DNA from: Proales similis
Taxonomy: Eukaryota > Rotifera > Eurotatoria > Ploima > Proalidae
Direction: 5' to 3'
Assembly: GCA_019059635.1 (NCBI GenBank)
Contig: JAGVRJ010000004.1
Coordinates: 1,612,001-1,676,000 of the forward strand
DNA: 64,000 bases
Part shown: piece after piece, positions 45,411 through 58,398 of the stretch
Layout: each line of letters starts with the position of its first letter
Numbering within the stretch: the stretch's first letter is position 1
Translations under genes and position numbers: made by a program
The notes under the pieces: generated by a model
What the model saw: the letters and a program-made list of their open reading frames with translations, nothing else
What the model was told of the DNA's origin: nothing
The model's database searches: none

Positions 45411-47050
45411 GATTATTTTCGCTCGATCTCTAGATAGGCTAAGACTGATGTCCCAGAAAAAAAAGTTTGGTCAGCGATACCAAAAATTTGATAAATTATC
45501 AACATTATTAAGAGCAAAAGAGAGCTTTGGAGATGTTATAGATAAAATTTACGATTTTAGGCATAATAAACGCAATGAAAGCTTTCCATCTTTACTCTTC
45601 AAAAGTTGTGATGTAATTTGGTATATGCTATATGTTTTTGATGAATTTCAAAATATGAGTAAGGCAAATGTTTGAAGGCTTGAATAATAATCTAAAAAAT
45701 AATATAAAACAAGCAACAATGCGCCTTGCATTCTAGATTCACCTTCATGACATAATTTTCGAAAATGAATCATCCTTAATAGTAATTATCAGTTCTTCCA
45801 TTATGCTCAAGGAAAAAATACAGAAGGCGTTCGCGAAATTTGGAAATATGTCCAAGTTAGAAAGAAGTACCTATGAGTAATTCAACCTTTTAAATGGATA
45901 GTTGAAATACTTGTATTTTAAACTTATAAAAGATGGATGATTTCTGGTCATGAGCAATTATGGGTTAAATGTATTTAAGACTAACAGGTTAATTATGCTC
46001 GTTTAAGGTCTAAATAACTTTGAAGAGACGATTTAGTAATTTGCGTCTGCCATATGAATGTCCGTTTTATGTTAATAAATTTTAAGTATCAGGACGGGTA
46101 TTGGTAAATTGTCAAAATCATACAGAAGCTAATAAGATAATCAAATTATGACATAAACCGATTTTTGACTCACACAAATTCTATAATATTCAAAAGAATC
46201 GATTTTCTTAAGCAATAATCTTTTCTTTACTTTATCATCACTGTATTTTAAAAATTGAAATATTCTTACAGACAAAATAAAACTTAGGCAAAGCTAGCTT
46301 CTTCAGTATTCCAAAGCGCCACAGTTAAGAAGTTTCGATAGATTAGGACCACATGACAAACCAAGATAAAATTTTGATAAAACCAAAAGATGAGAAGTAG
46401 CAAGGAGTATTTGCTATCTAACTATCAAATTTAAGTTTACAGAATTGATTTTGACTTAACCAAAACTTAAAGAACCTAAGGGTTAATTAAATAGTAGGAT
46501 TAGAAGAAACCATTTTTACAAAGCAATTTATTTGTGCACAACAAATGTTTTTTAGAGCATGAGAAAAAACTGAAATCACGCGTCAAAAAAAGCTTTAAAG
46601 AAATAAGACGAATTTATGCGATTTCAAATTTAAGAAAAAATCAAATTCCTTTGATAGAGACGTTTAAATAATTTCTACCCGTAATAATGACACAAATGAC
46701 GCTAATGCTTTTTAGACTCAAAACTGGTTTTTAACTGGATGAGGGTTCATTGAATTCCTGAACTCCACCCTTCGTTTAGCTTTGCTCCAAATACCAACAA
46801 TTGAATTTTTAGTGTAATATAAAGATAAATCGGAATTGGCAGTTCTGCTACGATTAGCATTGAATAAGGTAGTATTGAGTGAGATTTTTTTAATTGTGAA
46901 ATGTTTTTTTAAACTCTGATATTTTAAGGATACCATTGCTTTCTTTTCTGACACACATAAAAAAGAGCACAGTAAGAATCGACACAAATGCGTTTGTACA
47001 TCAAAAGTTCGTCCGAGAATTTTTACAAAGCTAGAAAAATAAATTAAGCT
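45411..47050. other. intergenic region
   Basis: About 1.6 kb between the plastin 5' end and the BCL9 3' end. A plus frame at 45409..45675 and a minus frame at 46987..46718 are open but have no motif, and their composition follows the local AT bias. The first directly abuts the plastin start and could be a divergent transcript, but I have no support for it. Confidence 0.45.
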
Positions 47051-50000
47051 TTAGTCAGTGAATTGAAGCATTGAATCGCCTAGATCTGAAAATGCTAATG
47101 TATCTTGAAATTGAGTCTGTTGCTCATTTGTCTGATTACCAGATTGAATCATATGAGATAAACCTTGAGTTTGAGGGTTTAAATCATCAGCTGAAATAGT
47201 ACTATTTGAGGAATTTTGATGGTGTATAAGTCCCCCAACTTCATAAGACGATGGGCTTTTTATTTGACGAAGCATATTATTTGAATTGAACGACGTATTT
47301 TCAGGACCTCTAGCGCCTTGCATACGAGACCCGGAAATTGGTCCGTTTTGCTGATTCATCACCTCATGGTTATACAAAGATTGAGCGTTTTCATTTTGAA
47401 CAATGAATTGGCCATTTGATGATGGTTGCATCATATTCGATTGATTGACCATTTCATTAAAGTTTGAGTTGTTAGGGCCTTTTCGACCTTTTAATGTTTT
47501 CTGACTTAAAATTTCACCATCTGGTGTTAAATTTTGAATATGGGCTGGAGGCATGAAATGCTGAGAAACAGGAGTATGTTGTTCAAATTGAACAGCATTT
47601 CCTGGAAACCCATTTCCATCTGTTTCATTTGATCGCATCACTCTATAATTTGGTATGATGCCGTTGGATGCGATTTGGCTGGAAATATATTCAGGGCGGT
47701 TGTTGGGGGATATTCCTTTATTAGATGGAATTGTATGTGACGGCATTGCTCTCGCATCGCCTAAATTTGTATGTTGAATATTTGGAGGAAAAATATGAGA
47801 AGGAAGAGGTCCTCTTATGTGAGAAGCAACTCCTATTCCTTCTGTTGAACCCCCCATGCGAATTTGTTGCATTTGCTGCATTTGCTGCATATGCATTTCA
47901 TGCTGCATTTGAATTTGCATTTGATGTTGCTGCTGTTTTTTAGTTAATTTTTTGTTTACTGACAGCCCAGAGGTTGGACACTGCTGATTCTGAATAATAT
48001 CGTGGGGACCAACTTTGCTGGGGAGATGTAGATGTGATGGAACCGGCTGCCCACAGTTGGTTTGAGGTAAGTGTGGCATAATACTAGGAGATTTCGGATT
48101 GATATACGGAGAAGACTTTGGAATTGAATTGGTCATTTGTAACATAGAATTAAGGGGCCCGTTGGCGCCATTCACTTTTTGATGGATTTTTAGTTCGTCT
48201 AAGTTTAAAAGAATCAAAAATTCTAAATATAATAATACATACTTGGGCTTGGGACTTGTGGAGTGGACCCAACTTTTTTTGGCATTTGATTTAAATTAAG
48301 TACACTGGACAAATCGTTGCCGGTATTTTGGACATGAGATTCTGTGTGGACACCGTGTAACTTGGAATCTGGTGCGTCATTCAATTCGGTCTTAAGCTTA
48401 GAATGTTCATCGCTTGCAGAAACTTTATTAAGGCGTTGGTTGGACACTCCTTGATTAAGACAGCTGACTATTGCACTGTTAGATTTTTCATTTTGGTCAT
48501 CATTTTTGAAACTTGAATTTAATTGTTTCGTAATTATTAGTTCTTGGCCTTCGAACTCCATATAGTTCATTAGTTGGGGACTCGGAGTTGTTTGCAAACC
48601 GTTTTTTAGAGCTTCAGGGTCCGGAGAATTAGTTTTAATCTTATCGAATTTTTCAGGGAGCCCTGCTTTTTGGAGTTTTTTGTTTATTCCATATGGCGGC
48701 GGGGCTTGTTGAGGTGAACCAGAAGAATACGACTGTTCATTAAGCGGTGGACCAGCATGAACCAGCATATCACCATTTAAATAACCATAGCCCGGGTTGC
48801 CAGCCATGTTTGAAGAGGGGTTGGGCAAATGATTCCCGGTTCGACTACGTTTAGTAGCCTGTGCACCATCTCCAGCCGATTGAGCACAAATAATAGATGA
48901 TAAGTTTTTAAGCTTTCCGAGTTTTTCCGTTCGACTTTTTAGCTGCTCAACAGTAAGTTGTTCATTTGGAACCGGATACAGCGGGCGACCCGATGTCTGG
49001 CAACTTTTTAGAAATTCAATAGTTTGAGGCAGATTCCGATGAAAATCAATGATACTCCTGCTTTGACTTTTCATTACACTGGCAGCCGCTTCGTTGACTA
49101 ACATAGTAGTAAACACATATATAGGCTGTTGCATCATATGGCCAGTTTGAGAACCTTCGGCTATAAAACTTTGAGACTGATTTAATGATCCCGAAAGTGT
49201 AAGATTTGGGCGCAGCTGCGATGTCGATAATGATGATTGGTTCAAATTGGTTACAGGAGAAGAGGCTGGCCTTTGCGGCCCAAGCATATGCGGAGTCGCA
49301 GTTTTTGAAGGCAGCCCATGAGGTGATGGCTGATGCGTAGGATAAATTGTTTGTTGCGATGAAGAATTAAGATTCTGAGAATTAGTCACAGATTGAAACT
49401 GATTGGCCGAATGCGGACGAGGTGATTGGATACTCTCGCTCTGATGGGATTGCGAGCCTACATGGGCCAGATATGGAGATGCTTGGTTTGGAAAAGGTGG
49501 CGTAAGCTGATTAACAAGCGGAATTGGCGGAGAGGGTCCTGCTTGGACGATTTGATTATTGTGTGATACTGATTGAGATAATAGCGGAGTATTTGAAGGA
49601 ACCGAATGGGGTTGAGATTGGTATGGATTTAAAATTGGCGAGTTCGGTGTAGCGCTGTGATCAATGTTTGTAGATTCTGCAGTGCTGTCATTCACTCTTC
49701 CCTCAACATTTAAATCGTTAGTAGTTAGTTGCCGTTGATCGCAAGGTGAGAGACAAGTTGCATTTCCGTTACGATTGTTTATGGAGTCACTGGCGCAATC
49801 GGGAGAAAGCTCGTTCGAATTGTCTTTCTTAAGCTCTTTTGATGCAGAACCAGTTGATATCTCGGAGTCAGATATATATTCTATCCCGAGATCTTCAAGT
49901 TTTCTCTTCTTAGACTTTTTGTTAGTTATTAGGCTATTATCTTTTTCCTGGCCACTATCTGAAATATCTATGCCATCACCCAATTGATTTTGATTACTAC

Positions 50001-50281
50001 TAGGCTGCCAAAGATCTCCGTGGTCATGATCATGCTGAGTTGCAGGAAGTTGCTCTTGATTCGTTTCATATTGAGGTTCATCTTCAACAATTCCGAGACC
50101 CAGCCCAATATTAATTGATGCCAGATCAATGCTACCGTTGCTACCGTTGAGGTTTAGAGAATTGGTATCTGGCAAGTCACCGCCAGCATCATTGTTTCCT
50201 GTTTGCTCGATAAGATCTTAAAAATCAATTTAGAATCTACGATTCTAAGGGATGGTGTTGTTGAGTAATTTTACCGTTCAT
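47051..50281 (-). CDS. BCL9: BCL9/legless, Wnt co-activator
   Basis: Exons 50281..50275 (only ATGAACG), 50216..48243 and 48198..47051 total 3129 nt (1042 residues). The protein is mostly low-complexity Ser, Asn, Gln and Pro. Two ordered motifs identify it. HD1 at about residue 365 (PIYVFTTMLVNEAAASVMKS, then IIDFH) is the Pygopus-binding helix pair. HD2 at about residue 422 (LTVEQLKSRTEKLGKLKNLS) is the beta-catenin-binding helix. A nuclear localisation-like KKSKKRKLEDLG lies near the N-terminus, and a Gln/Met-rich stretch follows exon 3's start. BCL9 bridges beta-catenin and Pygopus in the nucleus to activate Wnt targets. HD1 and HD2 are much closer here than in vertebrate BCL9. Confidence 0.88.
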
Positions 50282-51417
50282 CTGGTTCGCATTAAAATAT
50301 GGCTGAAAAAAGACTTGTTTGGATTCGGTAGCCAGCCTGACTTAGTTAATTGAAAGGGTCCGATTGTGGTCCAATCTATGAGAACTTTATTTTGTACTCA
50401 ATTCGCATTTGTTTATAATCTAGTTAAAAATAGATAAAATTTAATTTTTAAACTCGACACTTTCAGACGGCCTGCTAAGACAAGCCACTCTGGAGTGAGC
50501 AAAAAAGTTTAACAGCTTTAAGAACATCAAACCAGCTGAGTAAAGTTATACAAGTATATTCAAACTTAATTCTCGAAATGCGTTAAACCAGGATAATGTG
50601 TTTCTTCCAAATTAGTTATCAAACAAAAAAGATTTTCAAGAATTAAACATTGCATATGCGGATCTAATGATTCGCGACGGAAAACATCTATTATGAATAT
50701 TCATTAATAATATGTCGGATAAGATGTAAAATACTGAACCAAGTGTATAGCGGGATATGAAGATAGCACACAGTTTGTCTACTTAGCTCTATGCATGCAT
50801 TATGAATAAAACAAACTTTTGAGCAAGATCAAGATGGCCTGCTTAATTACTTGTAACCCCTCGTCAAAAACTGAAGTGAATCCAAATGCGGACCTGCTTT
50901 TAAATGGTCGCTTATGGGTTGTTATGAAATTCTTCATCTGGGAAATACCGAATCTTTGGGAGCCCAAGACAAATGAAGACTGACCAAAAACTTTTCTTCC
51001 AAAGTCTGAATAAATTATTCAGCTTAATCAATATTCTCTGTATTTTTAACATGGTGGAACGAAAAATTCATAATGAACCCAAACCATCAAAGTTGGTCTG
51101 TTGTGATCACGAAGAATAATAGAATCATTGGCCACAGTCGACAAAGTATGTTTCTAAGATTTATTTTATTAATTAAAAAAAATTGAGAAGCATGATAACC
51201 ATAAGATGAACATTTTCATGGTTAAGTGAAGCGATTAAAAGTTTTAAAGAAATCCCAAAGATTTTACCGTTTTTTTAAATGACATTGTTAGATTAATTAT
51301 GAAAGGTTCACTTAAATATGCTTCCCACTTAAATGAATTGAATTAAATGTATCACTACTTCTTCTGAGCATTAACTAAGCTTTATTACGATAGAGTAACA
51401 AGTTACATTTATCTAAA
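50282..51417. other. divergent intergenic region
   Basis: About 1.1 kb containing the promoters of BCL9 (minus) and MED12 (plus). AT-rich, with no gene or repeat recognised. Confidence 0.5.
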
Positions 51418-54400
51418 ATGTCTTATCTGGATGAAATTGAATTCAAACATGTCAAACGCGGTAAGTTTGGACCGCTTGACATATATCCTCAGGACGAAAA
51501 ACAAAAAGAGGTAATCTTTGCCAAAAAGGGAAGCTGAATATTTTTGTAACGCGTTTAAAGGACGAACTGAGCGCAGATATTGTCAAAGCAGGGTTCAAGT
51601 ATGTCATGCCTGAATTACTTCGTGAAAATGAATATGTCGGTATGACCAAAGAACCTGCTGTAATCAATCGATCTTCTCTTGACAGTGAAGTTATGCAGTC
51701 TTTAGTGGATATTATTAACAAACGAGAAGAGGCTCTTTTGATAAACACTCATCATGATACCAATAAGAAACAGCCTAGCAACAGCGGAACAAAACAGGCG
51801 ACCTACCAACAGTCATATCGACCCTCATTGATATTGATAACAAACAATCAGAAAACAAAAGACATGGCATATGTTTGGTTTAAACAACTTGCAGCTTATG
51901 AACCCTTGGTTAAGCTAGCAAAAAAAATCCCTGTTTTCAGCAAAAGAGCTGACAATTTACCCGAGATTTTAATTACATTACATGAGCACCAAGTGCCCAT
52001 ACTTCGAGTGATTTGGTATCTTAAAATCATGGTGCTCGCATATGCATCAAACGCAAGTGACGCGCAAAAGAAAAAGCGCCAAACAAATAGTGAAACTACT
52101 GGAGAATGGAATCAGCCTATCATGAGATTTATGCGAGAATTGCTCACTCGCCTTCAGATGTATGAACAACAGGCTATTTCTTCGGGTTCGAATGCAGTGT
52201 TGACACCCCAACAGCTAGCCCTCGAATCATTGATGAATGTTGAAAATCTCTCGCTTATATCTATGCCGACTTTAAGCGCGGCCTCTCTTACTGAGCGCAA
52301 ACTTCGAGATATTTGGGAATTCACCAGCAGAACCTTACGAGCTATGTTGGATCAAAATTTACTCGATAAGCAGTTTGTTTTAGAAACTCTACTTGATATG
52401 CTTGATAAAGTAAATGCAACAAAAGGTCTGAAATCTGAGAGCACTACGGTCAAACTCATGCTTTCAGTCGTGATGCAGAATATTTTTCATTTCTTACAAT
52501 CTGAAATACTCTCGAGACGCCTTGCTTACTTTTGTTGCAAAAAACTAAGCATAATATTAAGCGAGAATTTCGATCTAGCATCATCAAAATGTTTAGAAAT
52601 AGATAACTCTTCTGAAGTAGCTATGATTCGTATGGTTTTCTTGAAAATGTTCAAATGCCAAGCTCATAGAGAGAACCTTTTACTTCTTACAAGTATTATT
52701 CATTCTATACAGCTGGGATGCGTACAAGCACTTGTCTGGAACATGGTTGGTGACGGCCTAGACTCTCCTTACAATGGATCACCCCTAGACTTCCTTCCAT
52801 GCCAACCTTCGAGCTTGTCATTCATTTATGAAAGTAAAGTAGATGAAAAACAACGTGAATTCATACGGAACGAACTTGAACGTTCAGAAGCGTGTATCAA
52901 GATGAGATCACAGGCCATTGAGGGTCATTGGGCGTGCAATAAACTTCGGCAAGCATCTATTGGAAGGATGCACGAAAAAATTCTTCACGTGCTTGACAGC
53001 CTGGATAAAAACTGTTATGAGCTAGCAGACCTTGAAAATACATTAAATATTATATATCCTCAAATTTTTCATGCCAGCAATTACCATGATGAACAAAGTT
53101 TCTCTTTATTAGGTGACTACTTAGTAAGGCCCTTAACGGATAAAGAAATTATTCACCTTTTATGCGATTGGGCAATAAGCGAAAAACGATATGGCACTAC
53201 AAGGCTCTTTTTTGTGACTTTTCTGATCAAACGACGGCAGATTGAAATCGGTAAAAAGCATTTAGATTCCTCAGCTGAAGTTCGTCTCAATTTTGAGCGT
53301 GAATTATCGCACGAATTGCAAAAGATTGATCAGCAAACTGGAAAGAAACGTAAGGCCTCAATCGTATCACAAGGTATGAACAAAAAGATAAAATTGGAAT
53401 CTTTTGATACCGAGGCAAATGTTATTCCAAATGAATCAGATGAATTCGATCCTGTCTTCGAAAAATTAGTACGACCTAATAATTCAAAATTTAACAGAAA
53501 AAGAAAGCGCTTTTTGAACAAAGAATTGAAACGCTTACATCTTAAAGAAAAACGAGCGCTAAAAAAGATTGACCATTATTTTCAATCAGTTTTATTTGAA
53601 TATCTTGAAACAAGAGGCCCTAGTGAGAAAGGTGACAGTGGAGGATCAACAAAATTTGCCTTCCTAAATGCTTTATTTTACATGTTTATTGAATGCAAAA
53701 TTTTCTCTCATGACCAGTTTGTTGCTACTCTAATATCTAAGGGTGAACTTTTTTTGGATATACTGAATGAAACGATTGATTCAAAGTCGCAAATTTTAGA
53801 ATATAGTCAACCAAATAATATTGTCGAAGGCCAGCTTGTTCAAAATAATACTGAACAGCATCCTTTCCTACAATCTTTTAAAGGAAATCTAAATGAATCT
53901 TCTCCCCTCAGTATTTACCAAAACCAACCCGCATCAATGCCACCATGTACCAATAGTTCAGATGCTCCACTAAGATCAACCACTATACCTAATCAGCTTA
54001 CACAAAAAAAAGATACAGAATTCTCTATATCGAAACCACTATCAGTGCCAACACCATCAAAAAGAGTTTCTCAGAATTTCCTTGACGAAGCTTTACCGCA
54101 ATTTAATTATTCAGCGAGAGAAAAAAGCGAATCTGTTTCTCATCCGATCATAAAACCAAAGTCGTTTACAGAAAATCGAAGTTTAACCAAAATGGCAACG
54201 TACGTTCTCCATTTTCCAATCCCACTTCTTTCTTCCTTTAAACATGAAAGAAACCAACGTCTGGCAGTTCTTTTCGGCTTTGGAAAGAAGCGTAAAGAAA
54301 CGATTGCGACTATCAATGCATACGAAAAAAAGTTCCGGCTTCTTTTTTCAAGCAAATTTTGCTTTGACATTGAAGGATGGCAAAAAACTAATTCGGAACT

Positions 54401-57400
54401 TGGAAATAACAAGAGTCATATTGGTACCTTTAAACAAAATTTGGATAAATCATATCTATCTTATAAATCTCTTGAAACAGCTATAACAATATGGCACTAC
54501 AAAAACGAGGATACAAAAGAAACGAATTTGAAAAATATTTATAATGGCCTGCAAACTTTAAGTTACCACGATCAATATTTGATTGTTGGTAAGGCAATGA
54601 ACATTGTAATTCAGATGTTTGAGAAAATTCAAGTAAACAAGTGTTTACCTCGACTTAACTATATACAGTTCTTATTTGATCTTTTGGAAACAACAGCGAA
54701 CGAATTCAACCTTTTGCAATTCGCTATAAAATTGCTTAATCAGGTTCCAAACCTAAAAAAGTTGTTTATTGATTTATGTGGTGATAAAAATTTTTTTCTG
54801 GAGTATTTTGCAAACTTCATTCTCAATTTAATTGGGATTTTCCGAATGCATTTGCCAACCCTTATCCTCTGGCGCAATTTGAGTCAGACAGTTTTTCAAA
54901 AGTTTTACGTTTTAATTAAAAACACCCGCATAAACAATTGCAGTTACTTTGAAAAATGTATCTTTGGTCTTTTGTATGAGATGTTTAATTGCTCAGAAAA
55001 TATCAAAAAACAGTTTTTCGAGTTCGAGGAGATAGCCCAAAAAATGAAGAACGAGAAGTTATTTTTCCATGTACCAACTCAAGAAAATACGGTGACAAAT
55101 TCCAATTTTAAACTAGATGAAAACCTTTTTCATATACTTGCTTCCAATAGTTATTCAGTTCAAGATATCGAAACATATATAGTTTCAAACAACAACTTCT
55201 ATAACTTTGTGGTTCAAGTTTATCGCTTAGTCGGAAATTTGGACGAGAACGAGTTGAATCGCCTCACAGATTTATGCGCTGAACTATCTTGTCGACATCC
55301 TTGTTTGGTTTCACTCTGGTCAAATGCTGCTAAATCATTATTGCATCGTAATTCAGAATCTTCTAAAGACAAACAACTGTTTTCGGAACTACTCAATCGG
55401 GTTGACCTTGGTAGAAAGAAGACCCGAGACAATATAAAAACTTTTTTATGTAATTTGGCGGCACGATACGCTCTTATTCTAAGTGATCTCATAATAATCG
55501 TGGTAAAAACGTGCGTTCTTGCTTGTCCAGAGATAACTGAAGAACAAGCACAAAATTACAGCTTACTTGAGCCTAGTGCTAGTCTTGCTTGTCATATCAA
55601 GCAATACCTATTTACCGGATCTATTAAACCACTTGAGTACAAAGCTATTTCATCTGATCAAAGATTGATTACAGGAAGTTTCAGATCCATTTGTTTCAAC
55701 ACTTTCCTTTTGGTTCTAAAAGGACTATTTCTATTAAGCAAATCAAGATTAAAAGATGGAGGAATTAGATTGCCAAAAAATAAATCGAATCAAGTGAATG
55801 ATCAATTAGATGGTGAATTTGATCTTCACCAGTTTGCTCTAACGGTTCTTCATGAAATTTGTGGATATGGATGGGTGAAAGAGCGTTGTCTATTTGAAGG
55901 AAACAATCTTCTTAAATCAAATCAGATTTTGGAGCCGACTTTAGAAAGAAGTGCTCAAAATCTTCTTCATATTATTTGTTATCCACAGTCGAACAATCGA
56001 AGACCCAGCGAGCAAGCGTCGAATAAAGATTTTACCAAAAACATCTTGCAAAATTTGGATCTTTGGACCATGAGAGAATCTCTGCTTGAATTTAAACTAA
56101 TGATAGAGCTTGAAAAACAAAACGACCGATATTTCGATTATTTTGCAGAATGCCTGGCAAAAACGACAATAGACTTTTTAATAGAGAGACCATCTAGCAT
56201 AATAAACGATAGCAATATAAATGACAGAAAGATGGAAATCTTCCGTCCCAAGCTATACAATTCTGCAGATGATAAAACTAAATCAATAGATTCTACACTA
56301 TTTTCAGTCGAAGAGGAATTTAACCAACCAGCGGGAATTTGGTTAATTGCACCTTTGATTAGTCAACTTCAAGACACTTGCCAGCTAAAAGTTCTAGAGA
56401 ATGCTAGTAAGTCTTAATTCGACTTTTGAAATTAAAATTGATGGTAAATTTTTCAACGAAAGCCAAGATTGTTCTTGAGATCGGGCGTGGTTTTTGGAAT
56501 GCGAAAAACAGAAACGACAAAGAAATCCAGGCCCTTCGAAACTTGGCCACATGGAATCATCAACCTTTTATATCTTTAGTTGTATCATGCATACGTGGAA
56601 AAGAGGAACAGAGAATCATTCTAAATTCTTTATTCAACGGATTATCAGAATTTGTAAATGTAAATATTTATTTATATCTAAATATTAAGTTTTTTAATAT
56701 GAATGACATTGTTATGATATTTTTATAGGGGAAAGATGACAAAATATTGAATGAAGAGCCGAGACTTAAACAGATAATTGTTGAAACTTTACCCATTAGA
56801 TTAAGTTTAGTAGGTTCAATGTTTGACTTTATCTTAAAAAACTCCAATGATTTCGTAAACTGGGCTTGGCTATTTGTTCAACTTATTTGTTCGGGAGTGA
56901 TTGATCCTGATACCGATCAATCCTTATTTACGAGTATAATAGACATGTTTGCTGTCTTAGTTCACCACATTCTTACCTTAGAAATTTCAACTCCAAATAA
57001 CAAATACTATCAAGCAATAATTAAAAAAATTACCAAAGAAACACGTGATTTGGGCGACATAACAAATTCCAAAGGAATCAATTATGTAATGACCAATTTC
57101 AAATATTGTTTTTTTCTTGGTTTTAATTTTATTTTAAAGATTCGTAGACTATTGCCTCTAACAAAATGTTCAAACCACGACGTTTTATTATGCGATCATT
57201 TCTTTAATCTGACGTCAAAGACTATTTCAAATATGTTCGATAAACGAAGAGGCTTTAGATTTGCAAGAAAAGAGCGAGTTTCGACGTGGGACCTGATTGA
57301 AGGTGCAAGAAATGCATCGACTGTTTACTTTTCATGGTATGGAGGCTCGAAATTGGACCGAAAGCGGCCAAATTTTGAATTTCAGAAAAAGCTTTTGAGA

Positions 57401-57547
57401 AATCATTGTCACTCATTAATACAACCGGAAATAAAATTCCTTAAATCAAGGCCAGAGCTAAGGAGTGACACTTTGGCGTTAAATGAGGGATTACTCTCAT
57501 CAATTGCCAATCAATTGTCTCCCAAAAAAAAAAACAAGCCTAAATAA
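51418..57547 (+). CDS. MED12: Mediator complex subunit 12
   Basis: Exons 51418..51510, 51561..56406, 56463..56653 and 56729..57547 total 5949 nt (1982 residues). The N-terminus reads KRGKFGPLDIYPQDEKQKED, nearly the MED12 consensus that activates CDK8. The MED12 domain follows (MTKEPAVINRSS, AKKIPVFSKRADNLPEILITLHEHQVP). The LCEWA block is present as RPLTDKEIIHLLCDWAISEK, and the large LCEWAV/PQL helical region continues to the end (LPIRLSLVGSMFDFILKN, ELFTS-like DMFAVLV). MED12 is part of the Mediator kinase module that regulates RNA polymerase II. The protein ends with a basic KKKNKPK and lacks a Gln-rich C-terminal tail. The third-exon donor could be 6 nt further downstream. Confidence 0.92.
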
Positions 57548-58155
57548 TGTGACCAAATTGACCTGCATTTTGAAATTTTGTACAATAATTGGTATAAGAA
57601 ATCGAAAAAAAACACTTGTTTGTTTTTAAAAACAATAAATTAAGCTTTTGTTGATAAGTTTAAAAAAATATATTTTGAATCTTTCAAGTTTATTATTTAT
57701 ACCTCATAAAGGATGGAACGTAAGTATAGAGTAATTAAGGCTGATAAATAACTGAGCGGAAATTTATGATAATGAGCGGAATAAATATAAAAGAGTTAGC
57801 GAAATCTTTTAAATTAGCGGAATATCTGCGAATTTCAGCCGAAAATCATGATAAATGTAGCGGAATTACTGTGCGAAAGACCGGAAGCGGCTAGTTTTAG
57901 GAAAAATCATTTAAAAGGCGAGGTGATCACTGATCAATCATTATTTGCCATCATGAGTCAGCTTTTAGGGTTGTACGAGTCATTCTCCGAAAGCGAATCG
58001 ACTCATACCGAAGTGAAGACCAAAAAATATAAAAAGTATGCTTGGAAGTGTGTGCAAAAGTTTGAATCGTCCGTAGAGGCGAAGCTCTTTATGAAAAGAC
58101 AGACAACTTGGTCGGAAAAAACCACGAAATTTCTTAAGAAGGGAATGCAGATATA

Positions 58156-58376
58156 CAGTGACTACAAAAGTATTTGGACTGGCCCTTCAGTCCTTTTTGA
58201 GCTTGCATCTTTTCTGATTTTAGGGCTGGTTAATTAATTTGAGGTGGCTGTCTGATAGAGAATTTTCTGCTCTATCTAATGGTATGCAACTTGACTGGGT
58301 GAGATTTTTTAATTAGGCGTGAGGAGGGCTCAAACAGAAACGACGCTTATTTCGCACTACAAAAAGTATTTGGATT
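58156..58376 (+). repeat. left IR/DR end of the Tc1 element
   Basis: A 221-bp terminal region bounded by two related direct repeats: outer CAGTGACTACAAAAGTATTT (58156) and inner CACTACAAAAAGTATTTGGA (58355). The IR/DR layout with two transposase-binding sites per end is known from Sleeping Beauty-type Tc1 elements. The mirror region is 59561-59781. Confidence 0.85.
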
Positions 58377-58398
58377 TTTCAATTTTTTTATTTTTTTT

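Noticed and set aside
45409-45675. 88-residue plus-strand frame next to the plastin start
   Set aside because: Composition follows local AT bias, there is no motif, and it overlaps the plastin start codon. No support for a gene.
46718-46987. 89-residue minus-strand frame downstream of BCL9
   Set aside because: No motif and no in-frame connection to the last BCL9 exon, which ends with its own stop.
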